The notes under the pieces: model-generated
What the model was told of the DNA's origin: nothing
The model's database searches: none
What the model saw: only the letters and a program-made list of their open reading frames with translations
Translations under genes and position numbers: made by a program
Shown: positions 19,023 to 29,820 of the stretch, piece after piece
Layout of the letters: every line of letters starts with the position of its first letter
How positions within the stretch are numbered: the stretch's first letter is position 1
Origin: Diphasiastrum complanatum
Lineage: Eukaryota; Streptophyta; Lycopodiopsida; Lycopodiales; Lycopodiaceae
Assembly: GCA_029204225.1 (NCBI GenBank)
Contig: CM055095.1
Span: 56,083,790-56,147,789 of the forward strand
Reading direction: 5' to 3'
DNA length: 64,000 nucleotides

Positions 19023-19028
19023 CCACTC

Positions 19029-19601
19029 TTGGTCCTTTTTGTACTTTTTGCAAAGTTGCGGGTAGATCCTTATTACGTGCCAATGCCGCAAAGACAAAAA
19101 TGGAAAGATTTGAGATTGGCTATGGATAAAATCACCATCCATACGCCCAATTGGTCAATCATCCATCAGCCTTACAACTGGAAAATTTCAGTGGACTTCC
19201 ATCGGGCCTTACAAGCATATCAGCGAGAGTATGTCCACTCTTCGGATCCAACGGTGCGACAATCGGCAATGTTTGCAAAATATCTAACTCTGTTGACGTC
19301 AGTGGCAACAAAATGGAATGATTGCCTTCCTACCCTGGCATTTGATCCAAATAAGTTGATGGCCTCAGACCAAATCAAAGATCAGTTGCTGATTGCTCGA
19401 CTGTATTTCCGTGCGGCAATGATGGGAGGCTCTTGGGAATCCCGCTTCACCTCATGGACAACTTCCAAGTGGATTGCCGGAGGCCACCGTAGTTTTCTGC
19501 CGCATAATTTGGATTTCAATACTGCACGTCTTGACTTTATGGAGAAGGTGCAGTATCATTTAATTAAGATTTGGCGCAAAGCCAATAAAAGTCTCCAATA
19601 A
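19029..19601 (+). CDS. Unrecognised retroelement ORF directly before a PPT and LTR
   Basis: An open frame of about 190 codons (no good ATG; it is open from TTG) with W-rich segments such as KWKDLRLAMDK, SIIHQPYNWKISVDFH and WESRFTSWTTSKW. It ends 50 bp before a polypurine tract and LTR. I infer it is the C-terminal part of the post-pol ORF upstream, separated by the 18.36-19.0 kb insert; a separate element is the alternative. I do not recognise the domain. Confidence 0.45.
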   Translation: MVLFVLFAKLRVDPYYVPMPQRQKWKDLRLAMDKITIHTPNWSIIHQPYNWKISVDFHRALQAYQREYVHSSDPTVRQSAMFAKYLTLLTSVATKWNDCLPTLAFDPNKLMASDQIKDQLLIARLYFRAAMMGGSWESRFTSWTTSKWIAGGHRSFLPHNLDFNTARLDFMEKVQYHLIKIWRKANKSLQ

Positions 19602-19639
19602 CTGCATATTGCAGGTGTCATGGGACCGCCACCAATTTT

Positions 19640-19651
19640 GGTGGGGGATAC
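19640..19651 (+). promoter_or_regulatory. Polypurine tract
   Basis: GGTGGGGGATAC lies immediately before TGTTGGAGGG, the expected position of the plus-strand primer next to a 3' LTR. Confidence 0.65.
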
Positions 19652-20057
19652 TGTTGGAGGGTTTGCGGATCCCAAGGCAACCCTAACCCTAGTTAATAAG
19701 TGAGAGGGATTTGGCACCCTGCGTGTGTAAGTCCAACCCGATGATCACATAGTTATTTGATTAATTAGTTAAAAGCTAATAAAAGGACTTTAGGCCTTTT
19801 TGCGGGACTTTTAATGTCGCAGGGCCTAAATGTCAAGTTAGTGAATAAAAGTTGGGTTTCCCTCCAATTTTGATGGTTCTCACAATTTTTAAATCTGAAT
19901 AAAAAGAGAGGCAAGACTGGACCAATAGGATTCAGAGGCCAGGGTCCTCCTCTCTACTATAAAAAGGGACCAATTCGAGTTGCTCCTCATCTTCATTTTC
20001 TCATTTCAATAAAGCAGATTGATTCTCTTTAGAAATGGATTGATGAATGTTTTGACA
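19652..20057 (+). repeat. LTR of about 406 bp (plus-strand element)
   Basis: It begins TGTTGGAGGG after the polypurine tract and probably ends TTTTGACA. It carries a TATA-like CTATAAAAAGG near 19960 and AATAAAG near 20009. No second copy was found in the window. The 3' border is estimated from the TG...CA rule only. Confidence 0.55.
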
Positions 20058-20559
20058 GGATTTTAGTAGCTAGTTGGCACCTATATTGGCTTCATCATCT
20101 TCAGCTTCCCACCTATCTTGTTGGCACTCCCATTGGACGAAAGATTGGCACCCACCCAGGTACTTTGCTTGCTCTTTTGCTTGCTTTTTTCTTGAAGCTT
20201 TGATCTGTAGCATTCTAGATTGTGCTCTAGCCTCAGATCTGTTGGTAGATTGTAGTATTACTTTGCAGGTGATCTGTGAGGATCTGCGCTTTTCCAAGTG
20301 CCAATCGAAGATGCCAATGCGGAAGCGGAATGACATCGTCCAATATGAGTTGTAGTGGGTCCTGCAACACATTAGGGGTGGGATGATGTTGGCTGATTCT
20401 GACGAATCCCCAAGATACTCGGATAGAACAACTCAAGAGTACCTCTCACCTCAGACCGAGGAGGTCTTTGAGAAGACGAGACTAACAAAGACTGAGAGCC
20501 GAGAAATGCTAGCTAGGAATGACAAGCAAGAACTGTGTAAGCCTCATGGTGAATCCTGA
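20058..20559 (+). pseudogene. Possible element leader and gag-like frame
   Basis: After the LTR, TTGGCAC recurs three times (near 20075, 20120, 20148) and an open frame at about 20356-20559 reads IRGGMMLADSDESPRYSD and TKTESREMLARN. It may be a leader with the start of gag, which would place internal sequence on both sides of the LTR. No clear PBS was found and the reading is weak. Confidence 0.3.
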
Positions 20560-21596
20560 TGTAGGAACTAGTATTTCTAGGCTAATGTAATAAATGCAAG
20601 TAGACTCTTCTTAAAGAAAGTAGAGTGAGCCACCTTTTGATGGTGACCTCTAGTGGAGAGCATTATTCCACTTGTAATTTGTGAAATATGGAAATTCTAC
20701 TAGGATGCCACCTAAAGAGCTCTCTTGCTTATTTAAGAGACTCCCTCTTTGTGAAGAGGAGCCTTTGTGTACTGTATCAACTCCATGTTGAAATGAGAAG
20801 AGCCTCCATGAGTTAGGTGCATCCATTGAGCTCCTTGATCATGCTTGTTTCTTGAGTAATGCATTCATAATCTTGCCCTTCCCTCCTTTGTGTGTGGTTT
20901 TGGATCATAGAGTGGATTAGATTTCTTGCTTTCCTAGAGTGGATTAGTTTTCTTTTCTTGTTTGTGGATTAATGTAGGAATCAGCATTCAGGTAAACTAA
21001 ATAGGTTGGGTTGTGGTGTAGTTCTTGTGTATTCTCTAACAACCCTGTTCTTGATGTTCTTGGGATGTCCAAGAATCAAAAGATTGGTTGGTTTCTTGAT
21101 TCTTGGACTTCTAAAATGTTGTAGATTAGTTTCTTGCTTAAGTTCTGTGCATTAATGCAGGTGTAGCTTAGTTTTAGAGTGGTTACGATCTGATTGTAAC
21201 TCGTTTTTTTGAGTAGGTAGCTGTAGAAACTGTTGAACATTCATTTGGGCTACATGTTGATCTATAAATGAATATTCATGGCTTGCATCTCTGTTTGAAT
21301 GTGAGTGCTTTCAAGAGAGAATGACCTTGAGTGTCCTCTGACAGGCAAGACAATACTACAACGTTAATCTGTCCCTTCTGCCTGATTTTGGGCTATAAAC
21401 AAGAAAGAATAACTTAAGCAAGAGCCCACTGTCTCTGCGGACAGGCAGAAGAAGAAGTAAGTAAGCAAAAAAACTAGTAAATAGATCCTTTGGAGCAGGG
21501 GATCTGTCAATAGTAGGCATGGTATGCCGGTTACAAGTGAAAAATTCTTGTGATCAGGTTCAACTCTTGTGGTTCAAGCCAACCAACATCAAGTGA
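20560..21596. other. No gene; LTR-like, TATTTAAG and AT-rich DNA
   Basis: It begins TGTAGGAACTAG and contains CTTATTTAAGAG near 20728. The texture is that of an LTR or element leader, but borders, PBS and PPT could not be set. Nothing coding was recognised. Confidence 0.3.
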
Positions 21597-21965
21597 CGTT
21601 TTGGGGGAATGCTCTCACATGCATGATTTGAAGGGAGTCTTGGCCCAGATAGGATTTTTTGGGTGTATCTGGACTGATGAAGGTACAACTTCCCTTTGTC
21701 ATAGTCCCTGCCAATCTACAAGCCAAGATAACATTTGGCTTCTCCTAGGTCTGTAATCTCAAAATGTTTCGAGATATCATACTTCACCTCCATGTAGAAA
21801 CGTTGTCTTTTCGTCCACAATGAGATCATAAGCAATTGCATATGCAAACAATAGGCATAGGGACAAATGTTTCACCACTGGAGAGAAGGTCTCAGTGTAA
21901 TCAATACCATACTTATGAGAAAAATCCTTCGCTACAAGTCTGGCTTGACTTTGAAACATCTCCAT
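21597..21965 (-). pseudogene. Copia reverse-transcriptase fragment with an internal deletion
   Basis: The minus strand reads [33 protein letters not shown] and then jumps to FEITDLGEAKCYLGL and GKLYLHQSRYTQKIL. Those blocks are RT motifs of copia elements, but the stretch that should hold the YVDD catalytic box is missing between them. It is a deletion derivative distinct from the element to its right. Confidence 0.8.
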
Positions 21966-21992
21966 TCGCCTGTGGAAAAACCTGAGAAAAAA

Positions 21993-22133
21993 TGCAGACT
22001 ATAGCGACAATCAATTCAAATATGCAGACTGTTGAAAAATAGTTCAATTTCTGCAGGTTTCATTTGAGAGAGTAAAAATCAGAGAAGGAAGAAGGGCTAT
22101 TGGGATGAGTAGGAGTTAGATTAAATTCCAACA
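21993..22133 (-). repeat. Truncated 3' LTR of copia B
   Basis: The end CTCATTTGAGAGAGT-like block, GAAGAAGGG and GGGATGAGTAGGAGTTA through TTCCAACA is shared with 27030-27153. Only about 140 bp remain. The adjacent ACTCCCCCTTAAGC is the complement of the polypurine tract. Confidence 0.8.
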
Positions 22134-22285
22134 CTCCCCCTTAAGCTTACTGCTACAAATCTGAACTGCAATTGAGATTTTATCATATCTACTAAAGTAG
22201 AATGTTTATCTCTAAACAATGGCTTTGTCAAAATATCAGACAACATATTGTCTGTATTACAATAACTTAGTACAACATCTTTATT

Positions 22286-23530
22286 CTAAACTTTTTCTCT
22301 AAGAAAATGGAATTGAACTTCTATAAGTTTAATTTTATTATGAGTTCGTGGGTTCAGAGATAGAGCTATGCAACTCTGATTGTCACACTCTGGAGTATTG
22401 TTGGACCGATCTGTGAGAATTACAGATCCTGTAGTAGCCTCCTTAGCCAAATTATCTCCTTCACTGCTGATGTAGCTGCAACATATTCGGATTCTGTAGA
22501 GGACAACGAAATGCATTTTTGCTTTCTGCTGTTCCATGAAATGGGTCCTACTGCAAGGAAACAAATATAACTTCATGTGGATTTTCTAGTATCCATGTCT
22601 CCTACCCAATCGGAATCTGAATAGGTGGTTAGTGTGAGTGCAGCTTTTGTATTACCATTATAGCTCAAAGCGTAGTGCTTCGTAGCTTGAATGTACTCAA
22701 TATTCTTTGCAGAGCTTTCTAGTGCTGTAAGCCTGGATTGGACATGTATTGAGACAATGTGCTTACTATATATGCTAGATCAGGTGATGTGCAGATCATA
22801 GAATACACTATAGATCCTATGATAGACTGATAAGGATATCTGCACATTTCTTGCTTATTTGCTTGAGTTTTGGGACACATGTCTTTGGATAGCTTAGATC
22901 TAGAATCCATAGGTGTGTCTATGGGCTTGCAGTCCTCCATGCCATATCTGCGAAGTACATTGATTAAATAGGAGGCTTATAGCAATCCTTCTACTTGTGC
23001 GATCTCTGTTGATCTCCATACCAAGAAGGTAATGAACTGGGCCTAAATCAGTCATCTCAAATTTTGATGAAAGCAGAGATTTGGTTTCCTATAATAACTG
23101 ATTTGAATTGTTGATAATTAAGGAATCATCAACATATAATGCTATTATAACATAGCTTGACCCTTTACACTTGAGATATACATTAGAGTCTGCGGAGCAA
23201 TTATGCAGATTGATGCTTTACCACTGGACTGAAGGTGTCAGTGTAATCTATTCCATAGACTTGCTCAAAACCTTTAACCACTAAACGAGCTTTCCATTTG
23301 GATATTGATCCATCTGGCTTAAGTTTTAGCTTGAAGGTCCATTTAGAGTCAATAGGTTTTATACCTTAAGGAGGATTGACAAGACTCCAGGTCTTGTTCT
23401 TCATCAAAGAATGGTACTCAGCATCCATGGAAGCTTTCCATTCATCTGCATTGGGCATTGACAGTGGTTCTGCAACAATGGCAGGTTCATCATAACTGAT
23501 GAACGTCTGAGGAGTGAAACGATCAGGTTG
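22286..23530 (-). pseudogene. Copia B reverse transcriptase and RNase H, decayed
   Basis: RT motifs read in pieces: [51 protein letters not shown]; then PIDTPMDS, YQSIIGSIVYSM, SPDLAYIVSTLSQYMSNP of the RT/RNase H boundary, and SSTESEYVA-type RNase H residues across frames at 22286-22576. Several stops and frame changes make it non-functional. Confidence 0.85.
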
Positions 23531-23740
23531 CTATCATTGTCTTGTAGAACTTCTAACTATAGGTGCTTGAGTGGATGTTTCTCCTAGATACATGACTGAG
23601 ATAGCTTCAGCTTGTGGTTGAACAGTTGTGGATCTAAGTCCATCGATGGTGAGTGGAGATGTTGGGATAATCTCCAAAATCATAAAACTTGTTTTCAAGA
23701 AAGACAACATCACGACTGACTGAGATCTGACCTGTATCAC

Positions 23741-23975
23741 CATCATAGATACGATATGCCTTGTGTGATGTTGAATAGTCGATAAAAATCTGACTAGTAT
23801 CAACATCATAGATATGATATGCCTTGTGTGATGTTGAATAGCCGATAAAAATATACTTACAGCTTATTGGGTCTAATTTCTTTCTCAGATCAGACGGTTG
23901 ACTGAGATTTGACCTATATCAACATCATAGATATGATATGCCTTGTGTGATGTTGAATAATCGATAAATATATAC
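23741..23975 (-). repeat. Three-copy internal repeat in the copia B integrase region
   Basis: CATCATAGATATGATATGCC plus TTGTGTGATGTTGAATA recur at 23741, 23804 and 23923 (steps of 63 and 119 bp) with few differences. It encodes repeated HKAYHIYDVD-type segments from the integrase C-terminal region, so it is a local duplication. Confidence 0.85.
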
Positions 23976-24960
23976 TTACAGCTTGTTGGGTGTAATTTTT
24001 TTCTCAAATCAGACGGTATCTGAGCATAGCAGAGACATCCAAATACACGTAAGTGTTTCAGACTTGGTTTGTAGCCATAGTAGGCTTCAAATGGTGCCTT
24101 GGAATCGACTGCCTTAGTGCTGGAATAATTTTGCAGATAGCAGGCAGTAGAAATTGCTTCTGCCCAAAAGTTCTGGGGTAATTGAATGTTGATAGTCATG
24201 GATCGTGCAGCTTCCAGTAGTGTGCGGTTCTTTCACTTAGCTACGACATTATGCTGTGGAGTGTAGCTGGTTGTGAACAGATGGTGCACGCCACATGATG
24301 AAAGTAGTTCGTCATTTTATTTGATGAGTACTCTCCCCCTGAATCAGACCATAGGGCTTTGATTCTCTGACCAGTCTGATTCTCAGCATATTGCTTGAAT
24401 TCTTTGAAGCAATTGAACGCCTCTAACTTGTTCTTTATGAACATGACTCTGGTAAATTGGGAGTAGTCATCAATGAATGTAATAAAATATAGAGCTTGAC
24501 CCAAGGAAGGTACGCTCATATGACCACATAGGTCATTGTGTATCAGTGACAGAATGGACTTCGCTCTCCTGGCCTGTCCTCTTGGAAATTTAGTTCTAGC
24601 TTGTTTTTCTAGTAAACAATTTTCACAGACAATTTGATTAGCTGTAGTAATAGCATTGACATGCATATCCTTGACCATTTTGTTATGATGCATGTACAAG
24701 ATTGAACGCATGCTTAAGTGACCTAGTCCTTGATGCCAAACATGAGCATCTGTACTACTCACAGAAAGTGCATAATCATGACTCAGAATGTATAAATTTC
24801 TTTCTCTGTGTGCAGAGAGGATTTCATTGAAATTCTCATCAATAATAGTACATCGACTAGCAATAAACAAAGCTCTATAGCCTTGATCAGTAATCTTGCT
24901 AATAGATAATAAGTTCGTTGCTAACTTGGGTACGTAAAGTACAACATCTAACTGTCTAGT
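23885..24960 (-). pseudogene. Copia B integrase
   Basis: The N-terminal zinc region has HQGLGHLSM and CENCLLEKQ; the catalytic core has IHNDLCGHMSVPS, FIDDYSQFTRVMF and WSDSGGEYSS; the C-terminal part has PQNFWAEAISTACYLQN, HLRVFGCLCYAQIPSDLRKK and YIFIDYSTSHKAYHIYD. The frame changes near 24240 and in the repeated C-terminal part. Confidence 0.88.
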
Positions 24961-24967
24961 GATGCCG

Positions 24968-25300
24968 TCAGGGAACTGGAGTTGGACAATGCCTTGTCCT
25001 TCGACTTTGTATGAACTTGAGTTGCCGAAGAAAATGTACTTTGAGTTTGTTGTTGTGAGAGAAAAACAGGTTCTTACATGGTGTCATGTGCTGTGAAGCA
25101 CCTGAATCAAGATACCATTGATAGGCATCTCTACTTGGTTGGTCTTGTACCATCAGCACCTTGTCATCCTCTTGGAAATTTTTGACAGAATCGGAACCTC
25201 CATCTTGGTGCTGCTGCATCTTCTTTCTCGTTTCATTGTGCTTGATGAGACGACAATCCTTAATGTCGTGGTTTGATCTTTTGCAATATCTACAAAAGAG
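24968..25300 (-). pseudogene. Copia B zinc knuckle and aspartic protease
   Basis: The zinc knuckle reads CRYCKRSNHDIKDC, an intact CX2CX4HX4C. The protease reads WYLDSGASQHMT with an intact D-S-G. Both motifs are complete here, unlike in the gag-only elements of this window. Confidence 0.85.
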
Positions 25301-25418
25301 TTTGGTTTTGGATGATTGTTATTGATGACTATGCTATTGCTGTAATTGTTGCATTGAATCTGGTTACTCTGCCTTCGTCTTCTTGTCCTTGAAGTTCTTC
25401 TTCTTGGACTGATGCTTG

Positions 25419-26033
25419 TTAGAGTACAATGCCATTGACTTGGTACTCGTTGTTGATAAGCTTTGTCTCCTGACTTCTTCTTGCAAGCAATAGACTTGCT
25501 GTCAGCTTCTGGAGAGATAGCGTAGAGGTATTGCTCAAAAGCAATACTAGATTGTCATAGGAGGATGAAAGACTGGCGAGAAGAGATATTGTTGAGTCTT
25601 CTTCTGATATAGGGGAACCTATGGCAGCAAGTTGATTCAGCAACTGTTTGAACTCATTTAGATGATCACTGACTAAGGTGCCTTTGCTCATTTTGAGTGT
25701 GAGGACCTTCTTTCTCAGGAAGAGACAAGCCAATACATCTGAAGTCTCGTAAATACTTGTAAGGATGCCCCACGCTTCTTTGGAGGTGCTGTTGTTTGAT
25801 ACATGAGCAATTTGAGTGTCCTTCAGATTCAGGGATACAATGGCAAGTGCTTTGCCATCCTTTGCTTCCCATGTTGGGAGTAGTTCAAGTTCTGTTGGTT
25901 TGGCTATTGAACCGTTTACGTATCCCCAAAGCTCCTTCTCGATCAAGATCATCCTCATCTTAAACTTCCACATGTGAAAGTCATCTCCATTGAATTTGTT
26001 GATCAAGCGGATCTCTGAGGTTGAACGTTCCAT
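25419..26033 (-). CDS. Copia B Gag (UBN2-type)
   Basis: It begins MERSTSEIRLINKFNGDDFH at 26033 and is open for about 204 codons. Typical copia Gag landmarks are MWKFKMRMILIEKELWGYV, SKEAWGILTSIYE, LFLRKKVLTLKM, HLNEFKQLLNQLAAIG and LLASLSSSYDNLV. It forms the capsid of the virus-like particle. The last residues pass into a shifted frame before the zinc knuckle. Confidence 0.88.
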   Translation of the reverse strand: MERSTSEIRLINKFNGDDFHMWKFKMRMILIEKELWGYVNGSIAKPTELELLPTWEAKDGKALAIVSLNLKDTQIAHVSNNSTSKEAWGILTSIYETSDVLACLFLRKKVLTLKMSKGTLVSDHLNEFKQLLNQLAAIGSPISEEDSTISLLASLSSSYDNLVLLLSNTSTLSLQKLTASLLLARRSQETKLINNEYQVNGIVL

Positions 26034-26144
26034 TATAATTGAGTAGCAAAGATAAAACACAAACTGAATGAACCAGCTCTATAGAACTGGAACGTATTAA
26101 GTTCTATTACAAGTCCGAGACTCTAGTAATCCAATAAACCAGTA

Positions 26145-26156
26145 GCTCTGATACCA
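26145..26156 (-). promoter_or_regulatory. PBS of copia B (initiator tRNA-Met)
   Basis: GCTCTGATACCA is the complement of TGGTATCAGAGC. It sits three bases inside the 5' LTR, whose inner end is at 26160. Confidence 0.85.
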
Positions 26157-26159
26157 CTT

Positions 26160-26642
26160 TGTGGATTCGAGAAATGGAAATTATCAGCTCTAATACCACA
26201 CTTGTTGATGTTTCAGATTGATGTCAACTGATGAAACAAAAATTCTTATTAACATGATCGTGGATTACTTAGAGAACGGAGTTTACAAACTGTTCTTTTG
26301 TGTTGAATCAGATTATCAGTGTAAGAGTCTTAGATTGTCGTGAAAAAGAGATTGCAAAAAACGATTAGACGTTTGTGATGGCCATGCAATCTTCCTAGTC
26401 CTGATAATCTGATATGAAGAGAATGTAGAATTAATTTAGGCATCAGAGACAACCGTACGTTTCTCTGATAATAATGTTTGTGTAAGAGGAGTGAGAGTTA
26501 TTATCATTCAACAAGAATGCGATGGTGTAGAACAATAGCGAATCTGTATAATAATGCTATAAACACAACGATCAGATCACAAAACAATTGAGCTGATAAG
26601 CGCGTAATCCTACTTACAGATTCAGAACAATTGCTAACGTTC

Positions 26643-26698
<56 letters not shown>

Positions 26699-27153
26699 CA
26701 CTAACTCTGAGGAGTCAGGCTGTTGAAAGAATCGTTCTGGTCGTTTGATCTCTGACTTATCATTATTTGACATATGATGGCTTATGTCTTATCTTTAATC
26801 ATTTATTTACATTTATAGCAACTGGAAGATCTTGTACTATTTTAGCTTTACATTTACAAGATTGATTAATAGTTGATTAACTGCCTAATTAGGATAGTTG
26901 TTATTGGAGTGTGAAGACATAGACAATTTGTACTTGGAATATTGTGTATTTCTACAGAGTGTCACATGTGTAGTATCTCGTGTAAAACTGCAGTGTCAGA
27001 TTTTTCGTCTTTTTGTCGCATGTCAGAAATTGCATGTTAAAATGTAGACTGTTGAAAAACAGTTCATTTTCTATAGGTTTCATTTGAGAGAGTAAAAATT
27101 AGATAAGGAAGAAGGGTTGTTGGGATGAGTAGGAGTTATATGAAATTCCAACA
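26160..27153 (-). repeat. 5' LTR of copia B, 994 bp
   Basis: On the plus strand it reads TGTGGATTCG to ATTCCAACA; in element sense it runs TGTTGGAATTT...CCACA. The outer 120 bp match the truncated 3' LTR. An AT microsatellite is contained within it. Confidence 0.8.
26646..26696. repeat. (AT)n microsatellite
   Basis: About 50 bp of uninterrupted AT repeats inside the copia B LTR. Confidence 0.98.
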
Positions 27154-28521
27154 TAAGTATGGTCATCGCATCAGTTAGTCTCTTATTTTTCTGAGTCAGA
27201 AGATCTAACTGATGCTCAAACTGGTCTTGCACCTCTTGAAGGGACTAGAGCTGATTTTGCTCCTCCAGTCTCTTGGCCCTTTCACCTTGCAATTCTTCCA
27301 AAATCATCAGCAACTCCGCATCTTTCAGCTGCAGATCCTACCTTGCCGTCCTGAGCTCATCCGTCTGTTGCGCAAGCTGGTGCATCAACCAATGCAGATG
27401 GTATGAGGTTTTAGTATGCCACTTCAAGGTTTCCTTGTCTTTCTCGGACAAACTGTCATAGACTGGAAGAGATGGAAATTTGGAAGGAAGGCGATGGTAG
27501 GTAGGAAAAGAAAACTGAGAGGTCATGGGGTAAGTTGGAAGTGGAACAATTAGTTGTGTCTTTACATCAGTAGCAATGGAGGTGGTAGAAATGATGGTAG
27601 TGGTAAGTGAAAAGGTGATGGAGGCGTTGTCAACAATGGTTGTAGTGGTGGTTAGTGGTGAGACTAGTGTAGCTGCCTCTGGGATGATCTCCACCTCCTC
27701 TTCTACAAGATCACCTTCATCGAAGTATTCAAGTGCATCTACATCGATGAAGCCGTCTTGCTTCAGAGCAGAGAAGTCTTCTGCTTTCTCTTTGGCCCTT
27801 GGATTTTCTTGGACTTCCACTAAAATTTGTGCTGCTTGATCTTGATCTTGATCTCCTCTTGTTTCTTGGTCAGGATTGGCTACATCAGTAGATGTAATCA
27901 TGTGTTCTGCTTGTGTGGTTGCAGGCAGCTCCCTTTCTCCCTCCTCTGAAAGTATCGCCTATGTTTATGGGGCATGAGGGGGTGAGGCAACAACTGGAAT
28001 GGATCCCGGTGGTGATTGGGATCAGGTGTTTGTATATGGGGATTGTATCGGTTTCTTCTGGGTGATTTGGATCTGATGTTGTGGTGAGGAAATAGCCAGT
28101 GAGGTTCGGCGTTGTCGAGTACGTCTGGTTTGGAGGCTTCCCATCTCTTCATCCTCGTTGTCATCTCTACTTGACGGGACGTCTTCGTATTTTGCCATCT
28201 TCTTAGTCTGATTCCTTGGAGTCAGCTTGGTAGTCCTATGTTGTGGGGTATCTGATTCCATCTCGATTCAGAGGGTGGCTTGCGGATGGTCATCCTATTC
28301 CTTGACTTCTTAGGTGGTGATGTGGTCTCAGCAGGTGGTGAAGACCTATCATGTTTCCTCTTAATGCGACATTCATGGAACATGGCAGCCTGTTGAGAAG
28401 GTGAGGCGGAAGCTTGTGATGGAATATAGCCTCGGCTAGTAGCAGCATCCCTTGGAGCTAAGGCAAGCTTCAAGTCAATAGTAGATTGACTACAAGCTAA
28501 GTAAAAAAAGATATGCCCCAA
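27154..28521 (-). pseudogene. Second coiled-coil ORF relic (related in plan to the 15.9-18.4 kb ORF)
   Basis: The minus strand, across two or three frames, reads a basic/disordered stretch (CRIKRKHDRSSPPAE, RTRQRRTSLAISSP), an acidic stretch (ALEYFDEGDLVEEEVEIIPE), a Thr-rich stretch, PSLPVYDSLSEKDKETLKWH and then coiled coil (ELLMILEELQGERAKRLEEQ). Plan and composition resemble the post-pol ORF of the Ty3 element. It is cut at 27153 by copia B and abuts a copia gag start near 28545. Function unknown. Confidence 0.5.
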
Positions 28522-28544
28522 GGAGGTGACTGCTCAAGAAGTCA

Positions 28545-28621
28545 TTCTCAATTTCCACAATGAATAGTTACTTGAGGTAAGCCTATCATTGGCTTCCAAC
28601 ATGACTCCACTTGATGTAGCC
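28545..28621 (-). pseudogene. Copia gag start, interrupted after about 25 codons
   Basis: From ATG at 28621 the minus strand reads MATSSGVMLEANDRLTSSN then YSLWKLRM and TS-stop, the N-terminal signature of copia Gag (compare LNSTNYAIWKVRM in the element at 58.6 kb). It lies 560 bp downstream of the PBS at 29193-29182, as expected for its leader, and is cut by the coiled-coil relic. Confidence 0.7.
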
Positions 28622-29181
28622 ATGTAGCAACGACCTGATCCTTCTCTTCAACCTGATGAAAAACAAATGTTTTCAAAAAGAAATCACAAAGATATGAAAC
28701 ATCTCAATTCTCTTCTAGCACTTATATCTAGCAAATCAACACATAGAATGTAGAAATCTTGATCACCCTATGATCTATCCTCAAGATAATGACACTTTCC
28801 ACTTGCTAGGATTGAAACACACTCGAACAAAGTTCAGTAACCTCACAATCTAGAGATCCAATCAAAATTAGGGTTTTAATCACAAAAACATTGATTATTT
28901 CAAATTCTACATGCAATTGCTTAAAACTTGATATGCAATCTTGTAGCCTCAAGTGAGACCTATCTAATTCATCCAAAACTGGCTATTCCTAGTAAGTGTG
29001 GTGTGAAATCATAATTCAACAAGTTCTATAGCCTAAAATGAGTTTAGATCTACAAAAGATCCATTCTACATATGCAAGAAACTCAATTTTTGGATAGAAA
29101 TCAATCTAGCATGCTCTAGCATTGATATCTTCACCAAATCATTGATAGATTTACTTGATCCTTTCACAACCTGCAACACAA
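28622..29181 (-). other. Copia C leader between PBS and gag
   Basis: AT-rich, non-coding, between the PBS and the gag ATG on the minus strand. No other feature seen. Confidence 0.5.
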
Positions 29182-29193
29182 GCTCTGATACCA
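29182..29193 (-). promoter_or_regulatory. PBS (initiator tRNA-Met) of copia C
   Basis: GCTCTGATACCA, complement of TGGTATCAGAGC, directly joins the LTR end at 29194. Confidence 0.88.
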
Positions 29194-29813
29194 TGTGAAA
29201 AATCAGATCAATTAAGATCCAATTTCATAAAATGACTTGGGTTGATAAGAGACCAAATCTACCAATATCTTGCCAATGTGGAAAAATCAACATCTACTTA
29301 ATGAAAGAGATGCAAACTCACTTAGAACCTGATCAAACATCAAACATAAGATATGATGAAGTTTTTGTCCATACAAAAATAATACCCTATTGTATTTCAC
29401 ACGCGTGGATCCAAAATTGCAAGATATCACCAATATAGTGCACCAATGGATAGTAGAACCCAAAGAGAACCATGTATAAGCATGAATGAGATAAGAGAGA
29501 GAGAGATTGTCTTCTCTTCCCACGAGTTACATCCTTTTATAACAGGTCCAAATCTAAATTCAAACTTTGGTTTCCCTCCATAATGAAAACACTACTATTT
29601 TTGGGACTAGATTCAATGTACCCAATATTCAAATTTGAATCTACTAAAACTCGACTTCTCAAGTTTTTCAAACTTTTCAAAAGTGTTTACTCAAATGCTT
29701 TTAGACTAATAAAACTTTGAAAAGTCAAACTCTAAGTCTAATATGAAAATTGGCCTCAATTGCCAAATATACAAATATGACCAAAATAATAAAACTAATT
29801 GAAATCTTTGACA
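29194..29813 (-). repeat. LTR of copia C, 620 bp, with internal sequence on both sides
   Basis: In element sense it runs TGTCAAAGATTTC ... TTTTTCACA. The polypurine tract GAAGAGGGAG precedes it (29814-29823) and the PBS follows it. An ordinary LTR has only one of these neighbours. Confidence 0.8.
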
Positions 29814-29820
29814 CTCCCTC

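Larger units (their letters stand above)
21993..27153 (-). mobile_element. Copia element B (decayed, full gene order)
   Basis: Minus-strand order is LTR (27153-26160), PBS (26156-26145), gag, protease, integrase, RT, RNase H, polypurine tract and a truncated 3' LTR (22133-21993). Integrase before RT makes it Ty1/copia. Gag is nearly intact; the rest has multiple shifts and stops. It is inserted into the coiled-coil ORF relic that resumes at 27154. Confidence 0.85.
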
